Part shown: positions 53,711 to 62,519 of the stretch, piece after piece
Position numbering within the stretch: position 1 is the first letter of the stretch
Layout of the letters: every line of letters begins with the position of its first letter
NCBI RefSeq assembly: GCF_000969645.2
Contig: NZ_CP014222.1
Coordinates: forward strand, 2,173,740 to 2,237,739
Direction of reading: 5' to 3'
Length of the DNA: 64,000 bases
From: Janthinobacterium sp. B9-8
GTDB taxonomy: Bacteria; Pseudomonadota; Gammaproteobacteria; Burkholderiales; Chitinibacteraceae
Notes under the pieces: generated by a model
Seen by the model: only the letters and a program-made list of their open reading frames with translations
Databases searched by the model: none
Told to the model about the DNA's origin: nothing
Made by a program: the position numbers and the translations under genes

Positions 53711-54896
53711 TTGTTTTTCCTTGCTTTTGACCCGCAAATAATTTTTTAAACTGCTGAGCAGTATGAGGCCAGCGGCGCATTACGCCCAAGGCCTCTGCAC
53801 TTGCGCTTCTTTGTACTAACAGCTCTGGCTCATCCAGCAATTGCAACAGCAGTACAGCTAAAGCCTCCGTATTACCTTGGGGGTAAACCGCCCCGTTCCC
53901 AAAAGAAACTTCTTCTGCAAAAGAGCGTGCATCCGAGCTAATCACACTTCGCCCGCATGCTGCAGCCCAGGACAGCACGCCGCTGGTGCCACGCATTTGC
54001 CCCAGATAAGCCAGTTTTTTAGATTCCTGATAGGGCAAAATCAGGGCGTGATGCGACTGAATCAGCGGCACAATCTCTGCAGTTGGCACATCCAGCTGCC
54101 AGCTCACCATATGCGCGGGCAAGCCTGCTGCTTGCAATTGCGTTTTTAATTCATCTAAATAAGATGGCCCATTCGCAAAGGTCATTTCTGGTGCCGTACC
54201 CCCTGCAAGGGTCAGCTCCACAAGCGCTGCCGGGCGCTGCGCCATCAATAAAGCCAACGCAGCAATTAAATCTTCAATCCCTTTGCCTCGATAAATAAAT
54301 CCAAAATACAGCAACTTTAAAGGGCCATGCGGCGGCAACAGGGGTAATGCCAAAGGAGCAATAATCTGATTGCCATGCGCTATTTGCTGCACCTTTGCTT
54401 CGGGCAAGCGCATACGTAAAGCTAAGCGACGCGCACCTAAAGCCGTTAGGGTGATTAAAATGGTTAGCTTTGTGGCTAGGCGGCGCTCACGCGCCAATGT
54501 CCAGGGATCGCACAGCAAGACCAACGCCTGATAAGCACGACGTGGCAGATATTGACTCAGCATATTAGGCCAGCCCAGCGGCCGCCAGATTAAGCGCTCA
54601 GGATCATGCACAGTGGCGCTTAAGGGCAACAAGGGGTGGTGCCGGGCCAGCCATTCCAAAGCCAAAAACTCACCATTACGCCCACCACCTAACTCGGCAT
54701 GGACTAAATCCATATCCTGCCAATGAATGCTTTGCATCTGCGCATCAATTTGCTGTGCTGTACTGCCCAAACGCTGACCTTTAAAAGGCAAAACCATCTC
54801 TACGCCTTCCTGGCATAGATAATTTTGAAACGCATCTGCGTAATCAGCAATCCCACTTTGCTCTGGTGGCAGGGGCGCAATCAATGCAATACGCAT
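53697..54896 (-). CDS. pslF: Family 4 glycosyltransferase, PslF-like
   Basis: A 399-residue GT-B enzyme: MRIALIAPLPPEQSGIADYADAFQNYL is the glycogen-synthase-like N-terminal loop. LLYFGFIYRGKGIEDLIAALALL and LILPYQESKKLAYLGQMRGTSGVLSWAAACGRSVISSDARS form the C-terminal donor site. It overlaps the downstream hydrolase by 14 bp and follows the PslE-like gene by 9 bp. Confidence 0.82.
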   Translation of the reverse strand: MRIALIAPLPPEQSGIADYADAFQNYLCQEGVEMVLPFKGQRLGSTAQQIDAQMQSIHWQDMDLVHAELGGGRNGEFLALEWLARHHPLLPLSATVHDPERLIWRPLGWPNMLSQYLPRRAYQALVLLCDPWTLARERRLATKLTILITLTALGARRLALRMRLPEAKVQQIAHGNQIIAPLALPLLPPHGPLKLLYFGFIYRGKGIEDLIAALALLMAQRPAALVELTLAGGTAPEMTFANGPSYLDELKTQLQAAGLPAHMVSWQLDVPTAEIVPLIQSHHALILPYQESKKLAYLGQMRGTSGVLSWAAACGRSVISSDARSFAEEVSFGNGAVYPQGNTEALAVLLLQLLDEPELLVQRSASAEALGVMRRWPHTAQQFKKLFAGQKQGKTNALD

Positions 54897-54905
54897 AAAA
54901 CCCCT

Positions 54906-56876
54906 TTAGCGAGAAATACGGCTGAGTAATCCGGAGGAAATCTCAAATTGCCGACGATTAATAATAATGCCATCTACTTTTTTAAACGCCGTATTCAAAA
55001 TAGACAGCGTATTTTCAACCATAGGCACCGTGGATTGCCTAGCCTCGACCACCAATAGAATTAAATCGGCCTGCTTAAGGCGAACAAAAGCAGCCTGGTT
55101 ACTTAATAAGGCCGATGCATCAATCAAAACCACTTCGCCCGGATGAGCACATTCATCATCGGCCATGCGATTAGGAATGCCCCGCTCGTTCAAAATACGC
55201 TGAAATTGGCCGATCAGAAACCCAACCCCTTCGCCATGCCGTGAAGAAGTCATTCCAATATTCAAGCCCTGATCTTTAAGCGTTGCCAAGGGCAATTGGC
55301 TATATAACCGGTAAATACTTGCTTCAAAAGATGCGGATAAAGCGCTGTCTTTCTGCTCCATCACCGTCGTCCATAAAGGCACGCCAAAATGGCACTTTAC
55401 TCTGCCGCCATCATGAATACGCTGATCTAATAAATAGCAGAGATACACCACAAATAAGCCCACAGCCAAACCTGCTGGCAGCGCCATAAACAACATCATT
55501 AAGCTTTTAGGAAAAACCCGCGCAGGGGTAAAAGTAGCTTGCTCAATAATGGCAATATTGCTGATGCGGCTATTATCTAATTCTCTATCGATACGAGCTT
55601 TTTCTAAGCTATCGATATAAAGCCGATAATTTTTCTCTGCTACTGATAAATCACGCTCTAAACCAGATAGCTCCGGATCAATAGATAAAATGCGCTGCCT
55701 TTCTTGTTTAAGCTTCAATAATTCCCCATCATAAGCAATCATTTGCGCTTTTAGCTCACTCACCCGCGTATCACGCTCTAGTGCTGAGCGCTTTAGCATA
55801 GTGACTAATTCATTAGGTACGCGATTTTCAGAGCGCTGTATGCTTTCTTTTTCTTCGGCAATACGCTCTTTAAGCGCGCTAATACTGCGATTAAGCTCCA
55901 AAATCGGCGGAGCTTGATCTTGATAATTTTTTAATTTATCTAAGCGCTCTAATACCAAACCACTTAATTTAAGCTTTAAATCTTGCTGAGTAGGATTTAA
56001 ACCCAGCTCACGCTCCTTGCTGACTTCCTGCGGCAAATCGCCCGCCCTGCGGCTGGCACTCATTATGCTTTTCTCTAAACCCTGCTGCTCAGCATAAGCT
56101 TCCGCCCGCTGTGCCGATACTCTATTAATTCTATCGGTCAGGCTTTCTAATTTTTCCTTACTGCTTATGCCATCAATCTCTTTTAATTTTTCAGAAATTC
56201 TGGTTTTATTAGCCGCTATTTGCTCAGCGATACGCTGGCTTTCTACTTCATAAAAACCATAAAGGCTGTCATTGGCTAATTTTTTACCCCGCTCAGTTTG
56301 ATAAACCTCTATCCACTTATTGACCACCCGCTGTGCAATCAATGGATCATCCCAGGTAAAGCTGATTTCCATTACCGATGAGCCTGCCTCATGCACTACG
56401 GTAAATTGCTTTTCTAATTTACTGGCTAAACGATCCAAGGGCGTTTGCGTTTCAGAAATACCAATAAATACCAAAATAGAGCGCACACCATCAATGATGC
56501 TGCCCACGCCTTTTTTGATATAAAACTTAATCAGTTTCCAGCCATTTTTTTCAGAAGTGTCGTTCACTTCATTTAAATAATATTCAGCGACTTGCCGGAT
56601 AATCGGCCGGCCAGTTAGCATTTTTTCTTCGTCAACGATCGGGTCACGCTGGGTGCTGGGAGCAACCAGTGTTTGTCTATCGCTATATTCAATCGGTACC
56701 GTGCTCATCGCCCTACCGGGCTTCACGAGCAGACGCGATTCAGAAACATAGCGGGAAGGCAAAAGAAAAGCCCCCAAGACAATCAAAACAACGGTAGCAA
56801 TAAAAGCCCAGCGAAACTCTCTTTTAAAAATAAAAAACAGGCGAATAATATCGCGAAAAGAGCGGATTTCTATCAT
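54906..56876 (-). CDS. pslE: PslE-like polysaccharide co-polymerase with a degenerate kinase domain
   Basis: A 656-residue protein: N-terminal Wzz membrane helix (about 24-42), long periplasmic coiled coils (about 195-450), second membrane helix (about 463-485), and a cytosolic BY-kinase-like domain. In that domain the P-loop is MTSSRHGEGVGF (about 542-553), where Lys-Ser/Thr of GEGKS/T is replaced by Val-Gly, while the Walker B-like VVLIDAS remains. There is no C-terminal Tyr cluster (ends SSGLLSRISR). It likely controls chain length without kinase activity. It overlaps the OPX gene by 4 bp. Confidence 0.87.
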   Translation of the reverse strand: MIEIRSFRDIIRLFFIFKREFRWAFIATVVLIVLGAFLLPSRYVSESRLLVKPGRAMSTVPIEYSDRQTLVAPSTQRDPIVDEEKMLTGRPIIRQVAEYYLNEVNDTSEKNGWKLIKFYIKKGVGSIIDGVRSILVFIGISETQTPLDRLASKLEKQFTVVHEAGSSVMEISFTWDDPLIAQRVVNKWIEVYQTERGKKLANDSLYGFYEVESQRIAEQIAANKTRISEKLKEIDGISSKEKLESLTDRINRVSAQRAEAYAEQQGLEKSIMSASRRAGDLPQEVSKERELGLNPTQQDLKLKLSGLVLERLDKLKNYQDQAPPILELNRSISALKERIAEEKESIQRSENRVPNELVTMLKRSALERDTRVSELKAQMIAYDGELLKLKQERQRILSIDPELSGLERDLSVAEKNYRLYIDSLEKARIDRELDNSRISNIAIIEQATFTPARVFPKSLMMLFMALPAGLAVGLFVVYLCYLLDQRIHDGGRVKCHFGVPLWTTVMEQKDSALSASFEASIYRLYSQLPLATLKDQGLNIGMTSSRHGEGVGFLIGQFQRILNERGIPNRMADDECAHPGEVVLIDASALLSNQAAFVRLKQADLILLVVEARQSTVPMVENTLSILNTAFKKVDGIIINRRQFEISSGLLSRISR

Positions 56877-57646
56877 GGCAGTGTTACCGTGGTATTCGAG
56901 CCTGAGCTTTTACTCAAATCGTAGCTAAACCCAATCCCGATTCCCTTAGAAAAAGGAATCAGCTGGTTAAAATACAAATCCACGCCTTCAATGGCATTGC
57001 CTAAAGCAGATTTAGGCACAAAAACGATATCACCTCTTTGTAGCATCACCCCGCGGCGCTGAGGTTTAGCCAGCAAAAACTGGCTAAAATCAGTAAAGTA
57101 AACATGATACAAACCTTTGGCATCCATTCTCAGTAAAGCAATATGCTCGCTATCTGCGGTGGGCAAAATACCGCCCGCGCCAATAATCGCCTGCTCAATA
57201 CTGGCTGCAGCTGTTAATTCAAAAGCCGAAGGGTTACGCACCGCACCGCCAACAAAAACGCGGTTTCCTGGCGCAATCGCGATATTGACCGTGACTTTGG
57301 GATAACGATAAATAGCCAACAATTTATCGCTGATTTCCTTAGCAACTTCTTCAGGCGAGCGTTGAGCGGCCTGAATCAAACCCACAAAAGGATAGGAAAA
57401 TGTGCCATCCGGGCGAACAAAGAACAAAACCATTTCGTCATTTTCGGCAGGCGTTTGTGCATCTCTCACAATTCTGAGGGTGTCCCCATTCATAATTCGG
57501 GTTACCGGAGGGGGAAGTTGACTGATGTCATGAAGCTCAATACGGCGCTCGTCTAAAACACTTTGCTCAGGCAATAACAGGCTACTCGGTGTGGAACAAG
57601 CGCTTAAGCAGAATAAAAGCATGCAAAGCACGGCACTATTTTTCAT
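56873..57646 (-). CDS. pslD: PslD-like outer-membrane polysaccharide export lipoprotein (OPX/Wza family)
   Basis: A 257-residue lipoprotein: MKNSAVLCMLLFCLSACSTP with a lipobox (LSAC, Cys17). The Poly_export motif is present (TRIMNGDTLRIVRDAQTP, VRPDGTFSYPFVGLIQAAQRSPEEVAKEI) and an SLBB-type segment VFVGGAVRNPSAFELTAAASIEQAIIGAGG. It lacks the long C-terminal Wza helix. It probably forms the outer-membrane exit with the PslE-like partner. Confidence 0.88.
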   Translation of the reverse strand: MKNSAVLCMLLFCLSACSTPSSLLLPEQSVLDERRIELHDISQLPPPVTRIMNGDTLRIVRDAQTPAENDEMVLFFVRPDGTFSYPFVGLIQAAQRSPEEVAKEISDKLLAIYRYPKVTVNIAIAPGNRVFVGGAVRNPSAFELTAAASIEQAIIGAGGILPTADSEHIALLRMDAKGLYHVYFTDFSQFLLAKPQRRGVMLQRGDIVFVPKSALGNAIEGVDLYFNQLIPFSKGIGIGFSYDLSKSSGSNTTVTLP

Positions 57647-57652
57647 AAACGA

Positions 57653-58567
57653 TCATTTCCAGTAGCCCGCAAACATGCCGATATGGCGTTTTACATAGCG
57701 AGGTAAATATTTTTCTATATGCCCCAAACGATAGCCTGCCAGCTTGCACACCACCCTGAGCATGACCTCCGGTTGACGCCAGCCCTGCCCGGCACGCGAT
57801 AAAGCGTCCAGCTCTGATGCAAGAAATCGTCGTCCTTCACTGCCTGCTTTGCCAAAAAGCTCGCCTATCCATGATTCACGGCCATAAAACACCCCAATAT
57901 CAAAGTAACGGCGAAACTCTTGCAATAGGGTGTAGTGATGAGAGTGGTAAACCTCTGCACTGGCCTCATAACGAACACCCCAATTCTTTAATAGCATTTT
58001 TCCCGCCACATAAGCGTCCTCAGTGCCGATAATGTCCAAAGGAAAGCCACCAACGGCATCAAGCGCCGCATTGCGATAGGCCGCAAATGAATCCGAACTA
58101 AAACATGTTTTAATTCCTAATTCCGGCGCATCACTTAAACGTTTAGTCCGGCTTTGTGCAGGATAATTAAAACTGCGTGAATGCCCCTCCAGCACATCAG
58201 CGCCTAATCTTGGCAATTGACGGCCATACGCTGCGGCAATCGAGTCATCAGCCAAAATAGCATCGCGTAAATTCTGCAAGGCATGCGGATTAGCAGGAAT
58301 CGCATCTTGCGTCATATAAATAATAATATCGGCATCAAGCTGCTTACGCCCCCACTCTCTTGTGCCGCCATGATTAAATTGCTTTGCGTCTATTATTTTC
58401 ACTCTTGCGCCCGCCGCAGAAAAACGCGCCACGGTATCGTCTGAAGATTCACTATCAATCACAAACCACTCATCAACCTTAAGCGTTTGTTCTGCCAAAG
58501 CAGGCAGCAAACGATCCAAGTAGGGCCCCGCATTACGAACAGGCAATATAAGCGCAGTACGAATCAT
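57653..58567 (-). CDS. pslC: Family 2 glycosyltransferase, PslC-like
   Basis: A 304-residue GT-A enzyme: TALILPVRNAGPYLDRLLPALAEQTLKVDEWFVIDSESSDDTVARF, with the nucleotide-binding DADIIIYMTQDAIPANPHAL (DxD-like) and KQFNHGGTREWGRKQL, which resembles rhamnosyltransferases. It is the first gene of the operon, 6 bp before pslD. GGA precedes the ATG. Confidence 0.85.
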   Translation of the reverse strand: MIRTALILPVRNAGPYLDRLLPALAEQTLKVDEWFVIDSESSDDTVARFSAAGARVKIIDAKQFNHGGTREWGRKQLDADIIIYMTQDAIPANPHALQNLRDAILADDSIAAAYGRQLPRLGADVLEGHSRSFNYPAQSRTKRLSDAPELGIKTCFSSDSFAAYRNAALDAVGGFPLDIIGTEDAYVAGKMLLKNWGVRYEASAEVYHSHHYTLLQEFRRYFDIGVFYGRESWIGELFGKAGSEGRRFLASELDALSRAGQGWRQPEVMLRVVCKLAGYRLGHIEKYLPRYVKRHIGMFAGYWK

Positions 58568-59017
58568 GATATTAATTCCAACACGTAACGTAAGAATTGA
58601 AAATATTTCAAAAATAAATAAAAAATCAATTAAATAATATTTAATAAATCATTAAATACTTAGCTACCAATGTAGCAAGAAACACTAAAATCAAAAAATA
58701 GAAATTCACCTTATATACACTGAAAAACCCCACGAATAATTAATTAAACCCATCAACAACAAGCAAATAAAACAATATCATCAATACCAGTTAAAACAGA
58801 AAATTATTATTTTCTAATGTTAATAAAAAGCACAGCGTAATAAGCAAGAAACCATAGCGAAAGAAAAAAATAAACAATCAAAAAAACATGTGAACCTAAT
58901 CACACATTTTCATTGGTTTACATTAAAAGAAAATTGATTACGCATAAAGAAAGTACCAAAAAATAAAAAAGTCAAATACCAATCACCTCTTAAACAATAA
59001 ATAAAAAATCAAAAAAA
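58568..59017. other. A+T-rich upstream region of the psl-like operon
   Basis: About 450 bp of visibly very A+T-rich sequence with no gene, rich in A-tracts and TTAAT steps. It would hold the operon promoter and is a likely nucleoid-protein (H-NS/MvaT-like) target. I could not pick one convincing promoter. Confidence 0.5.
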
Positions 59018-59150
59018 TAGCGACTAGATTTTCACCTAGTCGCTACTCAATAAATAAAATAAATACAAAAAGTGCCATCTATCGGCAAATTACCAACAAA
59101 AAATCCAATAAAAACAATGTAAAGCACAGAAAAATCGCATCATTTCACAC
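59010..59150 (-). ncRNA. Candidate small RNA between the EamA gene and the psl-like operon
   Basis: A promoter-like pair (-35 TTGTGG, 17-bp spacer, -10 TATCAT at 59157-59185) lies about 105 bp before the strong terminator at 59018-59045. The transcript would be about 140 nt with no open frame. Alternatively this is the long 3' end of the EamA mRNA. Confidence 0.4.
59018..59045 (-). terminator. Strong intrinsic terminator
   Basis: TAGCGACTAG / CTAGTCGCTA perfect 10-bp stem, 8-nt loop, followed on the minus strand by TTTTTTTGATTTTTT. It lies 220 bp past the EamA stop. Confidence 0.85.
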
Positions 59151-59156
59151 AGAAAA

Positions 59157-59185
59157 ATGATAGGCAATAAGCCGATCATCCACAA
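59157..59185 (-). promoter_or_regulatory. Promoter-like pair for the candidate small RNA
   Basis: TTGTGG -N17- TATCAT (5 of 6 to TATAAT) on the minus strand, about 80 bp past the EamA stop. Confidence 0.4.
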
Positions 59186-59264
59186 TCAGCGCTAAAACAC
59201 CCCACCAGCATAGGTCCATGTGGCTGCAAACAAGCATGACACCGCACCTTAAAACACGCTGAAG

Positions 59265-60155
59265 TCAGCCTATCATTTCTGAACGTGGCAACTTTTGGAT
59301 CAGCAGACCCAATAAAATAAGACCCAAACCAAACAAAGTAGAAATAAAAATACGCTCACCAATTAAAAACCAAATGAAAAACAATGAAATCAAAGGAGAT
59401 AAGAAAATAAGATTCGCAATTTTAGCCGTGCTCTCTGTAAGCTTCATGGCAAACAACCACAATACAAAAGTAAAGCCCATTTCAAACGCCCCCACATAAA
59501 TTGCCCCCGCTAAACCTTGCCAGCTCACACGGGTTAACTCACCATGAATCGCACACCAAATCAAAGTAACAGGCAGAGAAATTGCAAAATTAAGCGCCAA
59601 ACCTAATACAGGCTCACGCTGATCTTTAGTATTAAAAATCCAATATACTGCCCACAACAAAGTAGATATCAAAGCTAAACCTACTCCATTTAAATTTGAA
59701 AAATTCAAATGGAGTAGGTCTCCCCGGGTAGCAATAACCAACACCCCCGTATAGCAGAATAAAGCAGCCCAGATATCATTCTTTTTCAACACCTGTTTTA
59801 AAAATGGCACGGCCAGCAACGTCATTGTTAAAGCCCACGTATAGTTAATTGCCTGAGCTTCTTGAGCAGGCAATAAGGCATAGGCTTTAAATAAAATCAA
59901 ATAATAGGCAAAAGGATTAATAATCCCAAATACTAAAGAAATACGCCAATTTTTAAAAAAAGCAGGCAGCAGCTCTTTTAAACGCCCTTGGTAAAACAAA
60001 ATGGATAATAGTGCGAGTAATGAAGCGGCACTGGCATAAAGTAATAATTGAGCTGGGCTTAAATGCGCAAGGCTAAGCTTAAATGCAGTGGCCACTGTAG
60101 ACCATGCCAAAACAGCAGCCAAACCACAGGCATACGCTTTTTGCTGTTGAGTCAA
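59265..60155 (-). CDS. EamA/DMT-superfamily transporter
   Basis: A 296-residue protein with ten hydrophobic helices in two EamA repeats: YACGLAAVLAWSTVATAFKLSLAHLSPAQLLLYA and GVGLALISTLLWAVYWIFNTKD. It exports or imports a small metabolite. The start is TTG at 60155, with AAGGAGGG six bases upstream, so I accept it. The substrate is unknown. Confidence 0.85.
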   Translation of the reverse strand: MTQQQKAYACGLAAVLAWSTVATAFKLSLAHLSPAQLLLYASAASLLALLSILFYQGRLKELLPAFFKNWRISLVFGIINPFAYYLILFKAYALLPAQEAQAINYTWALTMTLLAVPFLKQVLKKNDIWAALFCYTGVLVIATRGDLLHLNFSNLNGVGLALISTLLWAVYWIFNTKDQREPVLGLALNFAISLPVTLIWCAIHGELTRVSWQGLAGAIYVGAFEMGFTFVLWLFAMKLTESTAKIANLIFLSPLISLFFIWFLIGERIFISTLFGLGLILLGLLIQKLPRSEMIG

Positions 60156-60334
60156 AACAAACCCTCCTTATTTGAGAAAGCCAAGACTAGCAATGATTTA
60201 GGCCCACTGGCTATTGTGTATTGCTCTCTCTGATCTTTAAAAATAGCAAATAGCGCTTTATTCATACAAAATACATACATGAAATTTACGCAAAGAGATA
60301 GAATTGGAACTCCAATCCTTCTTAAGAGAGCATC

Positions 60335-60757
60335 ATGGCTAAAGAATACAAAGGCGCATGCTTATGCGGTGCAGTGCAATTTAGCGCGAAAACAATGAGC
60401 AATAAAGTAGGGGCTTGCCACTGTGCGATGTGCCGAAAATGGACTGGCGGCCCGTTTTTAACCGTCGATTGTGGCAGTGAAGTGATGTTTACAGGAAAAG
60501 ACGCAATCAACAGCTACGCCTCATCTGAATGGGCTGAACGTGGATTTTGTAAAAAATGCGGCAGTCATTTATTCTATTTATTGAAGGAAGCACAGCAATT
60601 TATTATGCCGGTGGGCCTATTTGATGAGCGAGATGATCTGGTCTTTGATCATCAGATATTCATCGATAAGAAACCTGCTTTCTATGATTTTAGCAACGCA
60701 ACGCACAATATGACCGAAGCTGAAGTATTTGCTTTATATGCACCAAGCGAAAAATAA
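60335..60757 (+). CDS. GFA-family (CENP-V/GFA domain) zinc protein
   Basis: A 140-residue protein with the GFA zinc motifs: GACLCGAVQF, GACHCAMCRKWTGGPF and GFCKKCGSHLFY. GFA proteins were named for glutathione-dependent formaldehyde activation, but many have unknown substrates. A hairpin (60764-60799) follows. Confidence 0.88.
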   Translation: MAKEYKGACLCGAVQFSAKTMSNKVGACHCAMCRKWTGGPFLTVDCGSEVMFTGKDAINSYASSEWAERGFCKKCGSHLFYLLKEAQQFIMPVGLFDERDDLVFDHQIFIDKKPAFYDFSNATHNMTEAEVFALYAPSEK

Positions 60758-60763
60758 CAGCCG

Positions 60764-60799
60764 AGCGAGAGATTTGAAGTAAAACTCAATTCTCTCGCT
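60764..60799. terminator. Hairpin between convergent GFA and solute-binding genes
   Basis: AGCGAGAGA / TCTCTCGCT 9-bp arms with an 18-nt loop; weak T-runs. It could stop transcription from either side. Confidence 0.5.
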
Positions 60800-60806
60800 A
60801 TTTCCA

Positions 60807-61547
60807 TTAATCTTTGGCTTTTAACAGCAAGCCACTATTTTTAGCGGCTTTAATTGTCTTATTAAACTCAAGAAGAAAACCCTTCATCTTCATTGATTTA
60901 TGAAACCCAAGGTATAAGGGATCATAAGCTAGAGGAGGCTCTAGCAGTACAAATTGCTCACGATGAGCTTGTAACTCCGGGTCTGCACTTAAAGCCAGCA
61001 AAAGCCCCTGCCGTCCGGTAGCAAGTACCAGACAATCCACGCGATCATGCAGTAATTTTTTAAACCGAGCGCTGGATGAATAATTAAAATCAGCAGTAAA
61101 TATTTTCTGGGCAAGTGCTGAATTAAAATCCGGCCCATAGCTAGCACCATTCGTGACGCCCACTAATTTCCCTTTTAAATCGTTTATTGAATGAAGAGGG
61201 AATTCTCTGCCTTTTTTTACCACAATGCTAATTGCAACTTCAAAAAAAGGATCGGAGTAATCAAATATTGCCGAGCGCTCTTTTGTTTTAGATAACCCGA
61301 TAATGCCACCACGGCCCTTTAATGCTAACTCATAAGCCCGCCGCCAAGAGCCCATTTCCCAAGTCACTTTAGTGCCCGTCTGTTGCTCGTGACGCAGCAA
61401 TAACTCATAAGCAACACCCGAAGCTTGCCCCTGAGCATTCCTATAGATAATGGGTCGGTATTCCTCATTAGCATAAATCGTAAGCGCCTCAGCATAGGCA
61501 AGCGGCGTAATCAGCAGTACAAACCAGAGTTGCTTCAAATACTTCAT
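60807..61547 (-). CDS. Periplasmic solute-binding-protein-like (SBP_bac_3), paralogue 2
   Basis: A 246-residue exported protein (signal MKYLKQLWFVLLITPLAYAEA): YRPIIYRNAQGQASGVAYELL, RRAYELALKGRGGIIGLSKTKERSAIFDYSDPFFEVAISIVVKKGREFP, LKGKLVGVTNGASYGPDF, RVDCLVLATGRQG. A strong AGGAGGGG site precedes the ATG. It is tandem with paralogue 3 and very similar to 1. No transporter partner is adjacent. Confidence 0.83.
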   Translation of the reverse strand: MKYLKQLWFVLLITPLAYAEALTIYANEEYRPIIYRNAQGQASGVAYELLLRHEQQTGTKVTWEMGSWRRAYELALKGRGGIIGLSKTKERSAIFDYSDPFFEVAISIVVKKGREFPLHSINDLKGKLVGVTNGASYGPDFNSALAQKIFTADFNYSSSARFKKLLHDRVDCLVLATGRQGLLLALSADPELQAHREQFVLLEPPLAYDPLYLGFHKSMKMKGFLLEFNKTIKAAKNSGLLLKAKD

Positions 61548-61651
61548 ATTCCCCTCCTTACGCCATCAGCCCATGCTTCATCCAGACTAGCAGATCATCC
61601 TGCTTTTAAATTCAGACATGATTATAAAGCGCCGACTAAACGACAAAATAA

Positions 61652-62386
61652 TCAGGGGTTAGGTATCACACCTTTTAGCTTTGCATCTTTTATCGCGCGA
61701 TTAAACTCTATTAACCAGCCCTGCATCTTCATTGACTTATGAAAAGCAAGGTAGAGTGGGTCCCGTACTAATGGCTTGGACAGATAAACAAATTGATCAC
61801 GTTTATTCAACAAATCAGGATCTTTTTTTAAAATGACTTCTAGCCCCTGATCGCCATTATTCACCACAGCACAATCTACCCGATCATAAAGCAGCTTTTT
61901 AAGACGAACATCAGATGCATAATTCACATCAACGGAAAACAAGCCAGCAAGCCGCGCATGATCAAACTCTTCCCCGTAACTGGCGGCATTGGTAACGCTA
62001 ATACGTTTTCCTTTTAAATCTGCCACTGAATTAAAAGGAAATTCCCGGCCTTTTTTAACCACAAGCCCCACAATGGACTCATAAAAAGGCTCAGAATAAT
62101 CAAATATTTCTAATCGCGCTTTGGTTTTGGATAAGCCAATAATGCCGCCCTTGCCTTTTTCTGCCAGCGAATATGATCGTTTCCAAGATGCCATATCTAA
62201 ATAAACTTTATTACCGCTCAATTGCTCATAGTGTTTGATAAGCACATACGCTATGCCATCTTCTTTGCCCTGCTCATTTCTAAAAGTGATAGGTTGGTAA
62301 TCATCACTGGCAAAAACAGTGACTTCATCTGCATATAGCGTCGTGCTATATAAAATACAGAGTAATAAACATAGAGCGATTCTCAT
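61652..62386 (-). CDS. Periplasmic solute-binding-protein-like (SBP_bac_3), paralogue 3
   Basis: A 244-residue exported protein with signal MRIALCLLLCILYSTTLYADE, then YQPITFRNEQGKEDGIAYVLI, YSLAEKGKGGIIGLSKTKARLEIFDYSEPFYESIVGLVVKKGREFP, LKGKRISVTNAASYGEEFD, RVDCAVVNNGDQG. AGAGG precedes the ATG at 62386; an ATG eight codons upstream is weaker. It ends with VIPNP, like paralogue 1's IIPETSD. Confidence 0.83.
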   Translation of the reverse strand: MRIALCLLLCILYSTTLYADEVTVFASDDYQPITFRNEQGKEDGIAYVLIKHYEQLSGNKVYLDMASWKRSYSLAEKGKGGIIGLSKTKARLEIFDYSEPFYESIVGLVVKKGREFPFNSVADLKGKRISVTNAASYGEEFDHARLAGLFSVDVNYASDVRLKKLLYDRVDCAVVNNGDQGLEVILKKDPDLLNKRDQFVYLSKPLVRDPLYLAFHKSMKMQGWLIEFNRAIKDAKLKGVIPNP

Positions 62387-62467
62387 TGCCAGCCTCTGCC
62401 CCGCATTCACTTAGAGCTATCAGATTAGCCCAATAAACACGGAATCGCTCTGATGATCGGCCAAGAA

Positions 62468-62495
62468 AAAACCCCGGAATTGCTTCCGGGGTTTT
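62468..62495 (-). terminator. Terminator of sucCD
   Basis: AAAACCCCGGAA / TTCCGGGGTTTT 12-bp perfect stem with a 4-nt TTGC loop and T-run, 25 bp past the sucD stop. Confidence 0.9.
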
Positions 62496-62519
62496 GAAAT
62501 ATTTAATTCAAAAAGAGAA

